Shown here piece by piece: positions 28,050-38,467 of a DNA stretch of 64,000 nucleotides. Within the stretch, counting starts at the first letter, position 1. The number at the start of each line of letters is the position of its first letter. Location of the stretch: contig CAVYYF010000006.1 of the NCBI GenBank assembly GCA_963772675.1, positions 134,635 to 198,634 of the forward strand, read 5' to 3'. Source of the stretch: JAKAGZ01 sp963772675 (lineage in GTDB: Bacteria; Bacteroidota; Ignavibacteria; Ignavibacteriales; Ignavibacteriaceae). Below the pieces are notes generated by a model, which had not been told where the DNA came from, made no database searches, and was given only the letters and a program-made list of their open reading frames with translations. A program made the position numbers and the translations under genes.

Positions 28050-28985
28050 TTGTCATTTAAATCTGTTTTAAAAAGAATCGTAGGAATAAAACCACCTGAA
28101 GATCCTAAAAAACCCAAGACAAAAAAAGAAAAAACAAGAGAATTCTTTGAATCACTAATATTCGCCTTAATAGCTGCATTTTTTATCATAACTTTCTTTG
28201 TTCAAAACACCAGGATTCCCACTGGCTCAATGGAAGACACAATACTGGTCGGTGATTTTGTTTTAGTGAATAAATTCATTTACGGCTCATCATCTCCAAG
28301 ATTTATTCCTTTTACAAACTCTCCTCTTCCCTATTTCACTTTACCGGCTTTGAGAGAACCAAGAAGAAAGGATATTGTAGTATTTGAATTTCCCGGCAGC
28401 AAAGACCAAATGCACGCTGATGATTGGGGAGTTCAATATGTTAAAAGATGTATCGGCATTCCCGGAGATACTATACAAGTAATTAATAAAGTTGTTTTCG
28501 TTAACCACAAACAATTATGGATTCCAACACACATACTTTATTTAGATCCAAACATTAAGCCGCCAGGGTATGTTGATCCCGACATATTTCCCAAAGGAGC
28601 TCCCTGGAACAAGGATAATTACGGGCCGCTAATTGTTCCTAAAAAGGGCTGGACGATTCCATTAAATCTTGAAAATATCGAAAAGTGGAGGACAATTATA
28701 GACCGGGAATACGGCAAGCGCGTTGTGAAAATAGAAGGAGATGAAATTACAATTAAGGGTAAGCCGGTTACATCATATACATTTAAGAAGAACTATTATT
28801 TTATGATGGGTGATAACCGGGATGACAGTCTGGACAGCCGTTATTGGGGCTTTGTTCCTAGAGACGCTGTGGTGGGTGAAGCATTTATTGTTTTATTTTC
28901 GTGGGACAGAGACATTCCATTTTCAGATCTTTTCAGATTAATTGGTTCTATAAGACCCGAAAGAATTTTAAAACTTTTACATTAA
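28050..28985 (+). CDS. lepB: Signal peptidase I
   Basis: Membrane-bound serine/lysine protease that removes signal peptides. N-terminal membrane helix (about 33-52), catalytic serine in PTGSMEDT (S60), catalytic lysine in KRCIGIPGD (K132), and MMGDNRDDSLDSRYWG near the C-terminus. A long insert between the two catalytic boxes is typical of Bacteroidetes. The frame can be extended five codons to a TTG at 28035, but AGGAG at 28039-28043 is placed six bases before the TTG at 28050, so that start is chosen (311 residues). Confidence 0.92.
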   Translation: MSFKSVLKRIVGIKPPEDPKKPKTKKEKTREFFESLIFALIAAFFIITFFVQNTRIPTGSMEDTILVGDFVLVNKFIYGSSSPRFIPFTNSPLPYFTLPALREPRRKDIVVFEFPGSKDQMHADDWGVQYVKRCIGIPGDTIQVINKVVFVNHKQLWIPTHILYLDPNIKPPGYVDPDIFPKGAPWNKDNYGPLIVPKKGWTIPLNLENIEKWRTIIDREYGKRVVKIEGDEITIKGKPVTSYTFKKNYYFMMGDNRDDSLDSRYWGFVPRDAVVGEAFIVLFSWDRDIPFSDLFRLIGSIRPERILKLLH

Positions 28986-29051
28986 TCTTTCATCAGGTTG
29001 AATCAGGAAGCATAACTTCCTCATTTTATTTTAGCCAAAAGGAATAATAAA

Positions 29052-30318
29052 ATGTTTAGTAAATTTAATATTAAAACAAGTAGACAAACACTATTAATAA
29101 TTCTGCTTTCAGTTTTTTTTATCAGTAATAATGCAATTTCACAAACCAGTAAAACAGATTCAAAACCATATTTAATTCTAATATCTTTTGATGCATTCCG
29201 CTGGGATTATCCAAATAGAGGAATTTCGCCCAATATACAATACATGAAAGAGAACGGAGTATCGGCTATTTCTCTCAGATCAGGCTTTCCCTCAAAAACA
29301 TTTCCGAATCATTATGCGATTGTTACCGGGAATGTATCCAGCTGACAATGGACTGATTGCAAACACTTTTTACGACCCATACACAAAAGAAACTTACAGA
29401 CTCAGCGATTCCACTAAAGTGCAAAACGGTAAATGGTATTTAGGCGAGGCCTTCTGGCAGACCGCTGACAGAAATGGGATTAAAACCGCAAGCTATTTCT
29501 GGCCCGGCTCGGAAATGAAACCTGATTACAGAAGCCCAGATTATTATGTACACTATGAACATGATCGTGCATTTAATTCCCGCGTGCAGGGAGTAATCGA
29601 CTGGATGAAACTCCCTTATTCCGAACGTCCGCATTTCATCACCTTATACTTTGAAGCTACTGACGATATGGGCCATAAATACGGTCCCGATTCTAAAGAA
29701 GTTAATTGGGCTATTGAAAAAGAAGACTCAGCGCTCGGATTGCTTTTTCAAAAGCTAAAAGAGATTAATCTTTTTGACAGCACAAATGTAATTCTTGTTT
29801 CAGATCACGGAATGACGAATATTTCAAAAGATCGGATTATAAATGTCCAGGATATTTTAAAAGATTATAAAATCTATTACCAGGAAAACGGGCCGTTCAT
29901 GATGCTGCAGCCTGAAAAATCACAAGTAAAAGAAGTTTATGAATTATTGAAAAAAAACAGGAATCATTTCCAGGTTTACACTAAAGAAAATATTCCTGCT
30001 TGTTATCATTTCTCCAACAACGCATTTATCACAGATATTATTATAATGGCCGATCTTGGATGGAGCCTTGTAGATAATAGGTCAATGAAGTGGGCTGAAA
30101 AGAGTGATAACCGTGGCAACCATGGTTATGATAATTTTGCGATGGATATGAACGGAATATTCTTTGCCATGGGACCTGCATTTAAGAAAAATTACCGGGT
30201 CGGAACAATTAACAATATTGATATTTATCCCCTGATGTGCAAAATATTTAACATTGGTCCGCGTTCTAATATTGATGGTAAACTTGAGAATATTGAATAT
30301 GTATTGAAAGGTTATTAA
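29052..30318 (+). pseudogene. ENPP-type nucleotide pyrophosphatase/phosphodiesterase, one frameshift
   Basis: Two overlapping frames (29052-29345 and 29314-30318) join into one alkaline-phosphatase-superfamily phosphodiesterase of 421 residues once a single surplus base near 29331 (GGGAATG) is ignored. Seen: signal peptide, first metal aspartate in ISFDAFRWDY, nucleophile threonine in SKTFPNHYAIVTG, MYPADNGLIANTFYDP, then EATDDMGHKYGPD and VSDHGM for the second metal. It would hydrolyse phosphodiester or pyrophosphate bonds outside the cytoplasm. All catalytic residues survive, so either the break is a sequencing error or it is recent. Confidence 0.8.
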
Positions 30319-30329
30319 GATTACAGCGA

Positions 30330-31622
30330 ATGAATCTATTAAATATTGACTACGAAAAATATAAATTAAAAAACGGACTTGAAGTAATACTCCATCATAA
30401 TTCAACTCTTCCTCTCGTTGCGGTAAATTTATGGTACAGAGTTGGTTCTTCAAATGAGATAAAAGGCAAAACTGGAATTGCGCATTTATTTGAGCATATG
30501 ATGTTCCAGGGCTCCCAGAACGTTCCGAAAGAAATCCATTTTCGTTACATACAGGAAGCTGGCGGAACATTGAACGGATCAACCAGCTTTGACAGAACTA
30601 ATTATTATGAAAAAGTCCCTTCAAATTATCTCGATCTCGCTCTCTGGCTGGAATCAGACAGGATGGGATTTTTACTACCTGCACTCACCCAGGAAAAACT
30701 GACAAACCAGATTGGCGTTGTTAGTAACGAGAGACTGGAAAGATACGATAATCAGCCTTATGGTTTAGCCTGGGAAATACTGGTTTCAAATTTATATCCT
30801 GAAGGTCACCCATATAGCTGGCCGACAATCGGGTTTATGAACGATATCAAAAGCTATAGGCTTGATGACGTCTCAAGTTTCTTCAAAAAATACTATTCAC
30901 CTTCAAATGCTACCCTTGTTGTAACGGGAAGCTTTGAAAAAGAAAATATTAAAGACCGAATTTTAAGATATTTTGAAGAGCTACCGGCATCAAATGGGAA
31001 TACTGGCAATCACAAACAACAACTAGTTACACCTGAAGTAAATTTAAATGAAAATATTTTTATTGAAAGATTTGAAAACGTACAGCTCGAAAGAGTTTAT
31101 TTTGCCTGGCATACCGAAAAAGCATACGGAGTTAATGATAATTCACTTGACGTTCTTTCGGATATTCTAACCGGATCTAAAAGTTCACGTTTAACAAAGC
31201 ATCTGGTTTATGATACTGAAATGGCTCAGGATGTTTCCGCCTTCCATTTCTCAGGTAAATATGATGGACACTACATGATAATAGCGACGGCTAAGCCTGG
31301 AATTTCATTAAGTAAGCTGAAAGAAGAAATTTTTAGAGAAATAGAAAATATTGGTAAGAAAGGTATTACACAAAAAGAATTAACAAAATCAAAAAATCTT
31401 ATAAAGTCTTCATTTATTAATTCGATGCAGAACCTCGATGTTATTGCAGATCATTTGAATCACTATAATTTTTATCTGAACGAACCCAACTCTTTTAATT
31501 TTGATTTGAAAAGATATGAAGAGGTTACAAACGAATCGATTAAAAATGCCGTTAATAATTACCTGACAAATAAATACATCGAATTACAAATAAGACCCGT
31601 TGATAGAAAGCAGAATGAATGA
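30330..31622 (+). CDS. M16 family zinc peptidase, catalytic subunit
   Basis: 430 residues, pitrilysin/processing-peptidase family. The inverted zinc motif HxxEH is present as HLFEH near residue 51, with the downstream glutamate in the YEKVPSNYLDLALWLESDR region. The two-domain M16 half-barrel is complete. No obvious signal peptide. Overlaps the next M16 gene by eight bases; in such tandem pairs one partner is catalytic and the other is not. Confidence 0.92.
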   Translation: MNLLNIDYEKYKLKNGLEVILHHNSTLPLVAVNLWYRVGSSNEIKGKTGIAHLFEHMMFQGSQNVPKEIHFRYIQEAGGTLNGSTSFDRTNYYEKVPSNYLDLALWLESDRMGFLLPALTQEKLTNQIGVVSNERLERYDNQPYGLAWEILVSNLYPEGHPYSWPTIGFMNDIKSYRLDDVSSFFKKYYSPSNATLVVTGSFEKENIKDRILRYFEELPASNGNTGNHKQQLVTPEVNLNENIFIERFENVQLERVYFAWHTEKAYGVNDNSLDVLSDILTGSKSSRLTKHLVYDTEMAQDVSAFHFSGKYDGHYMIIATAKPGISLSKLKEEIFREIENIGKKGITQKELTKSKNLIKSSFINSMQNLDVIADHLNHYNFYLNEPNSFNFDLKRYEEVTNESIKNAVNNYLTNKYIELQIRPVDRKQNE

Positions 31623-32997
31623 AACTTTAGACAGAAGTATAAAACCATCACCTTCAGGTGGAATAAAATTCAAGCTTCCACAGATAGTAAGGTTTAAACT
31701 TAAAAATAATCTTAATGTCCTCTTTGTCAGAAAGGAAAACCTTCCTGTTTTAAGATTTACTTTAATTGCAGGATCGGGAAACAAGTATGATCTCACCGAT
31801 AAAAAGGGACTTGCGAATCTCTTCGCAAGAGTACTCGATGAAGGAGCCGGCAAATTTAACGCAATTGAACTTTCAGAAGAAATAGATATTCTCGGTTCCA
31901 GTTTTAATATTAGTTGCTTTAATGACAACATTCATCTGACAATACAGACTTTAACTGAAAACCTGGACCGATCACTTGAATTATTCGGAACAATAATTTG
32001 CCATCCCCACCTGGATGAAAAATCGTTTGAAAGGGAAAAAAGGAAAACCCTTACGTACATCCGGCAGATTCAGGATTCGCCTGAAGATATAGCTGATGTC
32101 GCTTTTGACAAAATAATATTTGGTTCTGAGAATCCTTATGCTTATCCATCAATCGGTTACAATGATGACGTGAATAATATTTCTCAGAATGATATGAAAA
32201 ATTTTTATAAAAATAATTTTATGCCCGGCCATTCTACATTGATTGTTGTTGGAAACTCAACCAGGAATGAACTGGAAGAAAAGCTGAACAAATATCTTTC
32301 AGATTGGAAATCAACGATACAAATTAATGAACCTGAATATCCATCCAAAAAGGAAAACCTTACTATTTATTTGATTCATAAAGAAGGCTCGGTTCAAAGT
32401 GAAATAAGAATTGGTCATCTATCAGGGAAAAGAGATAGCAAGGAGTTTTTCGCCAAACATTTATTAAACCTAGTTTTAGGTGGACAATTTTCCAGCAGGA
32501 TAAACCTGAACCTCAGGGAAGATAAGGGTTATACGTACGGCGCTACTTCAAGGTTTAATTATTATAAGGATGCTGCACAATTTGAAGTGTCAACTTCGGT
32601 TGGTTCAGAAAACACCGGGAATGCTATCAAAGAAATTTTGAAAGAACTTAATAAAATAAAAGACGGAATAACCGACAAAGAGCTTGATTTTGCCAGATCG
32701 TCTGTAATCAGAAGATATCCCGGAAATTTTGAAACCCACGGCCAGGTATCAGCAAATCTTGTTTCATTAGTTCTTCATTCATTACCCGATAATTACTTCG
32801 ACACTTACATTGATTCGCTAAGTAAACTAAAGCTAGAAGACATAAATAAAGCTGTTGTAGAAAATATCCATCCCGATAAGTTATCAGTACTTGCAGTGGG
32901 AGATAAGAATTTAATTCTTAAACAATTACAGGAGTTGAATATTTCTGAAGTTATTGAACTTGATATTTGGGGAAATAAGGTTGAACCTAGACTATAA
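31615..32997 (+). CDS. M16 family protein, probable non-catalytic partner
   Basis: 460 residues from the ATG at 31615 (a TTG five codons earlier is also open). M16 fold throughout, with KGLANLFARVLDEGAG at the place of the zinc motif: HxxEH is replaced, so it should not bind zinc. The C-terminal LREDKGYTYGATSRF (R-Y pair that helps substrate binding in M16B heterodimers) is kept. Expected to form a heterodimer with the preceding catalytic subunit. Its end overlaps the convergent gene by six bases. Confidence 0.9.
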   Translation: MNETLDRSIKPSPSGGIKFKLPQIVRFKLKNNLNVLFVRKENLPVLRFTLIAGSGNKYDLTDKKGLANLFARVLDEGAGKFNAIELSEEIDILGSSFNISCFNDNIHLTIQTLTENLDRSLELFGTIICHPHLDEKSFEREKRKTLTYIRQIQDSPEDIADVAFDKIIFGSENPYAYPSIGYNDDVNNISQNDMKNFYKNNFMPGHSTLIVVGNSTRNELEEKLNKYLSDWKSTIQINEPEYPSKKENLTIYLIHKEGSVQSEIRIGHLSGKRDSKEFFAKHLLNLVLGGQFSSRINLNLREDKGYTYGATSRFNYYKDAAQFEVSTSVGSENTGNAIKEILKELNKIKDGITDKELDFARSSVIRRYPGNFETHGQVSANLVSLVLHSLPDNYFDTYIDSLSKLKLEDINKAVVENIHPDKLSVLAVGDKNLILKQLQELNISEVIELDIWGNKVEPRL

Positions 32998-34002
32998 TAC
33001 AACAGACGGCCTGACAAACTTATAACCGATCTTTCTGAACTTTATCAATTCCGGAATCTGCAAATTCAATTCATCCGGCGTTAACATCAAAACATGTCCT
33101 GTCTTAGATTTTGATTTTCTAACAAAATCTTCAAATTGATTTCTGATTTCCTTCTCGCTTCCGGAATTTAAAGTACCGCAATCACTGAGCTTGATATATT
33201 TCATTCTACCTTTATCAAGGAAATTCTTAATAATCTTCATCGCAGGAGAAAAATAAAACGCCGACTTATCATCCAGCACAAAAAAAGCGGCTCCTGAATA
33301 ATCAGAAATTATAGATCTAATCGAGTTTCTAATTCTATCGGGAGAAAAATCCGTTTTCATCTTATATTCGAGGTCAGTTGTTTCATCACTAATCAAGACA
33401 CAAATTTCTTTCTGTGCTGAGGTTATCTGTTGTTGTAAAGCCGTCGTTTTTTTTGAAGGGGACAACAATATTGAAAATCTTTCAGGAAGTCTGATAAATT
33501 TTTGAAAATTTTCTTTGCTCAATTGACCTGCATTTTTTACGATTATACCGACAGTTCCAGCATCTCTTTCGATGTTTTCATCATAGTAAAACTCAGCCTG
33601 AAGTTTAAGATTGTCACCGGAATAAATTTTCAGAAGAGTCGCGCCACCGATTTTTAATTCCTTTGACCTTACAACAATTCCATTAACCCCGAGGGAATCT
33701 TCTACTTCATCAAGCAACAATGCAATAGGTAGATCTTTGGGCACTTCAACTTTATATTTATAATGAAGAGAATCATCATCCTTGCGGTAACGTCTTTCCT
33801 TTTTTATCCAGTTATTCTCAAGGCCGTAATTATGCAGAGCTACAAGAAATCTGGAATTTATAAAGTCCGCGCTTCTTGCTTTTTCTATCGGAGTATAATG
33901 ATAGTGAGTGAGTCTATTTACGATTAAATTCGCAATAAGAAAAACAAAAGCCAATCCAAATAATATCTGAATCAGCTTTTTTTTATCTGAAAATATTTCC
34001 AT
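32992..34002 (-). CDS. Membrane-anchored protein, possibly YibQ-like divergent polysaccharide deacetylase
   Basis: 336 residues with one N-terminal membrane helix (about 10-28) and an extracytoplasmic body. The second half has the strand/helix rhythm of the divergent polysaccharide deacetylase (YibQ) family: FSILLSPSKK, SGAAFFVLDDKSAF, KYIKLSD, GHVLMLTPDEL, GYKFVRPSVVL. The clear metal-binding residues of active deacetylases are not evident. Family assignment is tentative; function unknown. Confidence 0.5.
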   Translation of the reverse strand: MEIFSDKKKLIQILFGLAFVFLIANLIVNRLTHYHYTPIEKARSADFINSRFLVALHNYGLENNWIKKERRYRKDDDSLHYKYKVEVPKDLPIALLLDEVEDSLGVNGIVVRSKELKIGGATLLKIYSGDNLKLQAEFYYDENIERDAGTVGIIVKNAGQLSKENFQKFIRLPERFSILLSPSKKTTALQQQITSAQKEICVLISDETTDLEYKMKTDFSPDRIRNSIRSIISDYSGAAFFVLDDKSAFYFSPAMKIIKNFLDKGRMKYIKLSDCGTLNSGSEKEIRNQFEDFVRKSKSKTGHVLMLTPDELNLQIPELIKFRKIGYKFVRPSVVL

Positions 34003-34047
34003 TAAATATATCTGCTTATCGTAGCTCTTATTCTAAACTATACTAAA

Positions 34048-34830
34048 TTATTTATTTTTGAAATCAGGCTTACGCTTTTCTAAAAATGCTTTAGTTCCCT
34101 CTTTGAAATCTTCTGTGCCGCATGCCAGGGAAAACAAACTTGCTTCATAATTCAATCCCTCTTTCCCGGAAACTTCGTCAACCATATTTACTGCTTTAAC
34201 GGAAAGCCTGATTGCCTGCTGTCCTTTTGAAGTTATTTTCTTTGCCATTTCCATAGCTTTGTTCATTAACTCTGCTTGCGGATAAACTTTATTAATAAGC
34301 CCGATTCTTAAGGCTTCATTTGCGTCAATCATATCTCCGGTTAAAATATATTCCATTGCACGACCCGAATTAATTAAGCGCGTCAATCTTTGTGTGCCAC
34401 CGTAACCAGGAATAATTCCAAGATTAACTTCTGGTTGGCCAAATTTGGCATTGTCAGAAGCAATTCTGATATGACATGCTAAAGCAAGTTCGCAGCCACC
34501 GCCAAGTGCAAATCCATTTACGGCAGCTATCACAGGCTTATCCAGGTTTTTAATGAGGTTAAAAACCGCCTGACCATTTTCCGCAAAAGATTTTCCGGAA
34601 ATTACATCGAGTTTGTTCAATTCTGATATGTCAGCCCCAGCCACGAATGCTTTCTCTCCGCTTCCGGTTACAATCACAACATAAGTTTCAGAGTCAGATT
34701 TTAATTCTGTAAAAGCATCTTTCAACTCGTTCATCGTTTGGGAATTCAGTGCATTAAGTTTATCGGGACGATTGATTGTAACAGTTGCTACATGACCTTT
34801 CTTTTCGACTAATAAATTTTGATAGTTCAT
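34048..34830 (-). CDS. Enoyl-CoA hydratase/crotonase family protein
   Basis: 260 residues, crotonase fold. Seen: NRPDKLNALNSQTMNEL, the first oxyanion-hole segment AFVAGADISEL, the second AAVNGFALGGGCELALACH, and the glutamate-bearing FGQPEVNLGIIPGYGGTQRL. Both catalytic glutamates of true enoyl-CoA hydratases (in GGCELAL and QPEVNLG) are there, so it probably hydrates 2-enoyl-CoA in beta-oxidation or butanoate metabolism. Ten bases after the outer-membrane protein gene's start side neighbour; transcribed leftwards. Confidence 0.92.
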   Translation of the reverse strand: MNYQNLLVEKKGHVATVTINRPDKLNALNSQTMNELKDAFTELKSDSETYVVIVTGSGEKAFVAGADISELNKLDVISGKSFAENGQAVFNLIKNLDKPVIAAVNGFALGGGCELALACHIRIASDNAKFGQPEVNLGIIPGYGGTQRLTRLINSGRAMEYILTGDMIDANEALRIGLINKVYPQAELMNKAMEMAKKITSKGQQAIRLSVKAVNMVDEVSGKEGLNYEASLFSLACGTEDFKEGTKAFLEKRKPDFKNK

Positions 34831-34839
34831 ATTGCACTC

Positions 34840-35430
34840 TCACATATTTATGTATATAGGAAACCTGATTTTTAAATCGATTGAAATGAACTGATTGGTT
34901 TTATAATAGTTATAAGAAGCGAGAATCTCCATCATAAAAGCCGAAAGCCCGACTCCTGCAGAAAAACCAAACTTATTTTCATTTTGAGTAAAGTTGTTTT
35001 TCCCCGAACCAGCTTTGAATTCGTTCAGAACATGGTAGAAGCCATAGTTTGCGGAAAATTCAACCAGCGGTAAAACTATAACCTGACTATTTATGATTGG
35101 TGGAAAATAATACCTTATGCCAAGATTAACAGGAATTACATTTGTGGAATAATTTGAATAATCAGACGAGCGATAAAAATCCTGAGAACCGGGAAAATTC
35201 TCAAATCCGCTTTTCAGGAATAAAAATACCGGAAGATATTCATCATTTGTGTATGATAACTCGGCATTGAAGCCATATCCAAATTTTGAAGTGTTTGCAA
35301 AACTTCCCATCGGAAAACGAGGTCCGACTCCAAATGCCAGAAATATTCCCTTAGCGGTTTGATCCGGTGAACCTCCGGCCAAAACTATATTGCTACCAAT
35401 CAAAAGAAAAAATATGAAAAGCTTTTTCAT
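34840..35430 (-). CDS. Outer-membrane beta-barrel protein, unknown
   Basis: 196 residues. N-terminal signal peptide (about 1-18, ending VLAGG), then alternating hydrophobic strands with aromatic girdles (for example YGFNAELSYTNDEYLPVFLFLKSG, NLGIRYYFPP) and a terminal strand KIRFPIYINM, as in small porin-like barrels of Bacteroidetes. No named family recognised. Confidence 0.7.
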   Translation of the reverse strand: MKKLFIFFLLIGSNIVLAGGSPDQTAKGIFLAFGVGPRFPMGSFANTSKFGYGFNAELSYTNDEYLPVFLFLKSGFENFPGSQDFYRSSDYSNYSTNVIPVNLGIRYYFPPIINSQVIVLPLVEFSANYGFYHVLNEFKAGSGKNNFTQNENKFGFSAGVGLSAFMMEILASYNYYKTNQFISIDLKIRFPIYINM

Positions 35431-35476
35431 CAGAATTTAATTTTATCATTACTAAGTTACAAAATATTGGGGTATA

Positions 35477-36289
35477 CTAAAATGAATTGTTAATAGCCTT
35501 TTTGCGAAAGAACGATGAGATCAAAATTAAAAGAAGCGTAAATACTAATTGTGCAGGCAAAAGATATGGAAGGGCCCATTTATTTATTTCTAAAAAACCA
35601 TCCCAGCCAGAGTATTGAGATGCAAAAAGTATATGAACTATTTCACCTGAAGTAGAACCAAATATTAGAAAATGCAGCCAGAATATTGAAAAAATGGATA
35701 TTGTTAACCAGTAAATATTTTGAAAATACTTTATCAGTAAACCAACTGAGATAGAAATTAATACAAGTGATGCGATTCCAAAATAGTCGATATTGCCGAT
35801 TTTAAATGGAATAAATTCAAACGCAAAAACTAAAAAGGTAATTGATGAAACCAGTAGAAAGTTTTTCCTGGAAACTGTTGATGTCAATGCCAAAAAGATA
35901 AAAAGACAGAATAACTGCGGAAAATTCCAGAGCAGATATATCGGATAATCAATTATGGAAGAAAGACCAAATTCATAAAAGTAATCCGGATCACCTATGT
36001 CTATCTTGTGTATTAAAAATAAAACGCCGGTAACAATTATTACCGGCAATAAAACCCAGAGTAAAGGAAGTACCGTCCTTTTATGATGGGGAGCAACGAA
36101 TATTTGCTTTATAAATGGTAACTGACTTTTTCTAAATACAATTAGGAACGGAAGTATTAAACTAATGTGAAACCGAAAACCTATTATTATTATATATGTA
36201 TCCAGATTATAATATCGCAGAACAATCCCTGCTGCACTCACAGCCAGAACAGCAATTACAAGCCGCGATGGTTTAACCAGGTGTTCCAC
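35477..36289 (-). CDS. Polytopic membrane protein, unknown
   Basis: 270 residues with about eight hydrophobic helices. Resembles the membrane part of CAAX-type or exosortase-like proteins in topology only; no EExxxR or similar active motif was found, so no function is offered. Begins one base after the DUF2231 gene ends, hence probably co-transcribed and possibly interacting. Confidence 0.6.
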   Translation of the reverse strand: MEHLVKPSRLVIAVLAVSAAGIVLRYYNLDTYIIIIGFRFHISLILPFLIVFRKSQLPFIKQIFVAPHHKRTVLPLLWVLLPVIIVTGVLFLIHKIDIGDPDYFYEFGLSSIIDYPIYLLWNFPQLFCLFIFLALTSTVSRKNFLLVSSITFLVFAFEFIPFKIGNIDYFGIASLVLISISVGLLIKYFQNIYWLTISIFSIFWLHFLIFGSTSGEIVHILFASQYSGWDGFLEINKWALPYLLPAQLVFTLLLILISSFFRKKAINNSF

Positions 36290-36769
36290 TTATTGGTTCT
36301 CTTGTATTTCCATCTTTTTTAAGTCAGTACCAAGTCCGTATTTATAAACCAGTTTTCCGCCGTGTTCACCAGTTTGATAAACAAAATAACAACCTACAAG
36401 TGCGATGAGAACAACAATATATTTTATGTATCCTGTAAATTTTTTCTTTAATACGAGCACAGTCCTGATAACAAGTAATGCTGCAAAAAACCAGAGAGTT
36501 ATATTCGCTAAATCTTCATGCTCTCCGATTGCATGAAATTGAATAATAGCCCCCTGTTTTTCCCATGCACTTGCTAAATCAGCCGCCTGGTTGCCTGTCA
36601 ACACCGCGGCAATTGCACCAAGCACACCAAGAAACAAAATAATATGAGCCGCCTTTGAAAAGAAATCTTTCTTTGAAAATGCGCCTATTATTTCAAACAA
36701 AGTATATGTTAAAAACAGTACAATTGGAAAATGAACTAATTTCGGGTGAAGGCTTGCTAGAAATTCCAT
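36290..36769 (-). CDS. DUF2231 family membrane protein
   Basis: 159 residues, four hydrophobic helices. The opening LHPKLVHFPIVLFL and the later TGEHGGKLVYKYG are hallmarks of DUF2231, a membrane family with conserved histidines, often near cytochrome genes and suspected of haem binding. Upstream of the unknown polytopic gene with no gap. Confidence 0.82.
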   Translation of the reverse strand: MEFLASLHPKLVHFPIVLFLTYTLFEIIGAFSKKDFFSKAAHIILFLGVLGAIAAVLTGNQAADLASAWEKQGAIIQFHAIGEHEDLANITLWFFAALLVIRTVLVLKKKFTGYIKYIVVLIALVGCYFVYQTGEHGGKLVYKYGLGTDLKKMEIQENQ

Positions 36770-36799
36770 TAAATTTCCTTAATTAATTATTATGAAATA

Positions 36800-37555
36800 T
36801 TATCCACAAAGAATCGATCCCCCGTTTACATTCAGAATTTCCCCATTAATGTGATTCGCAAGATCGGAAGCGAGAAAAAGTACCGGGCCCGCAATATCTG
36901 CTGCCGTTGCAACGCGCCTCAAAGGAATATCATCCTCAATTTCTTTGAGATATTTTTTATCGGATAACTCATCATTTGTCATATCGGTATGAACCCATCC
37001 CGGCGCTACAGAATTTGTTGTGATATTATAAGGACCTAATTCCGTTGCCAAAGATTTTGTAAATGAAATTACACCACCTTTTGAAGAAGCATAGTGAGAA
37101 TAATTTGCCTCTCCTCTCTGCCCCGCAGTTGAGGTAATATTTATTATTCGTCCGAATTTATTTTTCTTCATTGATGGAATAACAGCTTTGGTAAACAAAA
37201 AAGTTCCGGTAAGGTTTATGCGGATTGTTTCTTCCCAATCTTCCAATGACATTTTATCTGCAGGACCATACTTCCAGACACCGGCATTGTTAACAAGTAT
37301 ATCAATTTTCCCGAAATCAGAAAAAATATTATTTACTGTATTTCCAATTTCAGTTGCGTTACTAAGATCACATTTATATGCTCTCACTTTTGATTCATTT
37401 GGACACTTAGCAATTATTTTTTCAGCAGCATTTTTGTTCGCTTGATATGTAAAAGCTACATCTGCCCCGGCATCAGCAAATAGTTTTACGCATGCTGCGC
37501 CGATTCCTCTCGAGCCGCCGGTTATCAGAACTACCTTTGATTTTAAATAAATCAT
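36800..37555 (-). CDS. FabG-like short-chain dehydrogenase/reductase
   Basis: 251 residues, Rossmann-fold SDR. Nucleotide motif TGGSRGIG at about residues 12-19, NNAG at about 88, catalytic Ser in NITSTAGQ, YxxxK in YASSK (about residues 153-157), and the C-terminal NVNGGSILCG. Likely 3-oxoacyl-ACP reductase, but the SDR family is broad and other keto substrates are possible. Two bases after truA, so probably one transcript. Confidence 0.88.
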   Translation of the reverse strand: MIYLKSKVVLITGGSRGIGAACVKLFADAGADVAFTYQANKNAAEKIIAKCPNESKVRAYKCDLSNATEIGNTVNNIFSDFGKIDILVNNAGVWKYGPADKMSLEDWEETIRINLTGTFLFTKAVIPSMKKNKFGRIINITSTAGQRGEANYSHYASSKGGVISFTKSLATELGPYNITTNSVAPGWVHTDMTNDELSDKKYLKEIEDDIPLRRVATAADIAGPVLFLASDLANHINGEILNVNGGSILCG

Positions 37556-37557
37556 AA

Positions 37558-38286
37558 CTAATAATTTACCTTATAAAGAAATAATCCCTGAGCAGGGACA
37601 GCTTCACCAGCCGCTTCCCTGTCTTTCAAATTTATTAATTCCGTAATCAATTTTGTACCCTCTTTTTCTTTGACGAGTTTCAAAAGAGTACCAACTATTG
37701 TTCTGACCATTCCGTGCAAATACCTGTTCGCCTCTATAAAGAATATCACAAACTCCTTTGATTCGCGCCAGCTGATTTGAAAGACCTCACAGACTTTGTT
37801 ATCAGTCTCAGTATTCTTTCTTGCAAACGAGGTAAAATCAAATTTACCGATCAGTGATTCAGAAAGTTTACTAAGCTTCAATATATCAATCGGCTCGTGA
37901 TAATGCCACGAGTATGGATAATAAAAGGGTGATTTTATTTTAGAAATCAAATAAATATAGCTTCTTTTTTTTGCGTCAAACCTGGAATGAAAATTCTCAC
38001 CTATGTTATGGATACCTGTTATTGAAATGTCTTTTGGCAAGATTGCATTTAGAGAATGAGAGAAGCGATAAAGATCCAGATCAACGTCTATTTTGAAATT
38101 CGCAACCTGTCCTAATGCGTGCACCCCTGAATCGGTTCTGCCTGAACCGATTAAATTCACCCTGAATTTAGTCAATACTTCGATGGTCTCCACAATCTTC
38201 TGCTGAACAGTACTCCCATTTTCCTGTATTTGCCACCCAGCATAGTTTGTTCCGTCATATTGAATTTTTAGCTTATAATTATTCAA
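37558..38286 (-). CDS. truA: TruA, tRNA pseudouridine(38-40) synthase
   Basis: 242 residues. Catalytic aspartate motif GRTDSGVHALGQVANF near residue 50, KKRSYIYLI, and the C-terminal MVRTIVGTLL are TruA signatures. Modifies positions 38-40 in the anticodon arm of several tRNAs. Opening LKIQYDGTNYAGWQ is standard. Confidence 0.95.
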   Translation of the reverse strand: MNNYKLKIQYDGTNYAGWQIQENGSTVQQKIVETIEVLTKFRVNLIGSGRTDSGVHALGQVANFKIDVDLDLYRFSHSLNAILPKDISITGIHNIGENFHSRFDAKKRSYIYLISKIKSPFYYPYSWHYHEPIDILKLSKLSESLIGKFDFTSFARKNTETDNKVCEVFQISWRESKEFVIFFIEANRYLHGMVRTIVGTLLKLVKEKEGTKLITELINLKDREAAGEAVPAQGLFLYKVNY

Positions 38287-38467
38287 ATTCGAATAAATTC
38301 CTTAAATCAATAACAATTTATACCTTTTCAATATACTAAAGCCCCAAAAGTTTTTTCCTCTAAACATATGAAATTATATGATTATTATTGTTATTTTAGT
38401 AATATAAAATAATTTAACATCTATTCCTTAAAAAATATTCATCTTTATTACGGAGTAATTTGACAAG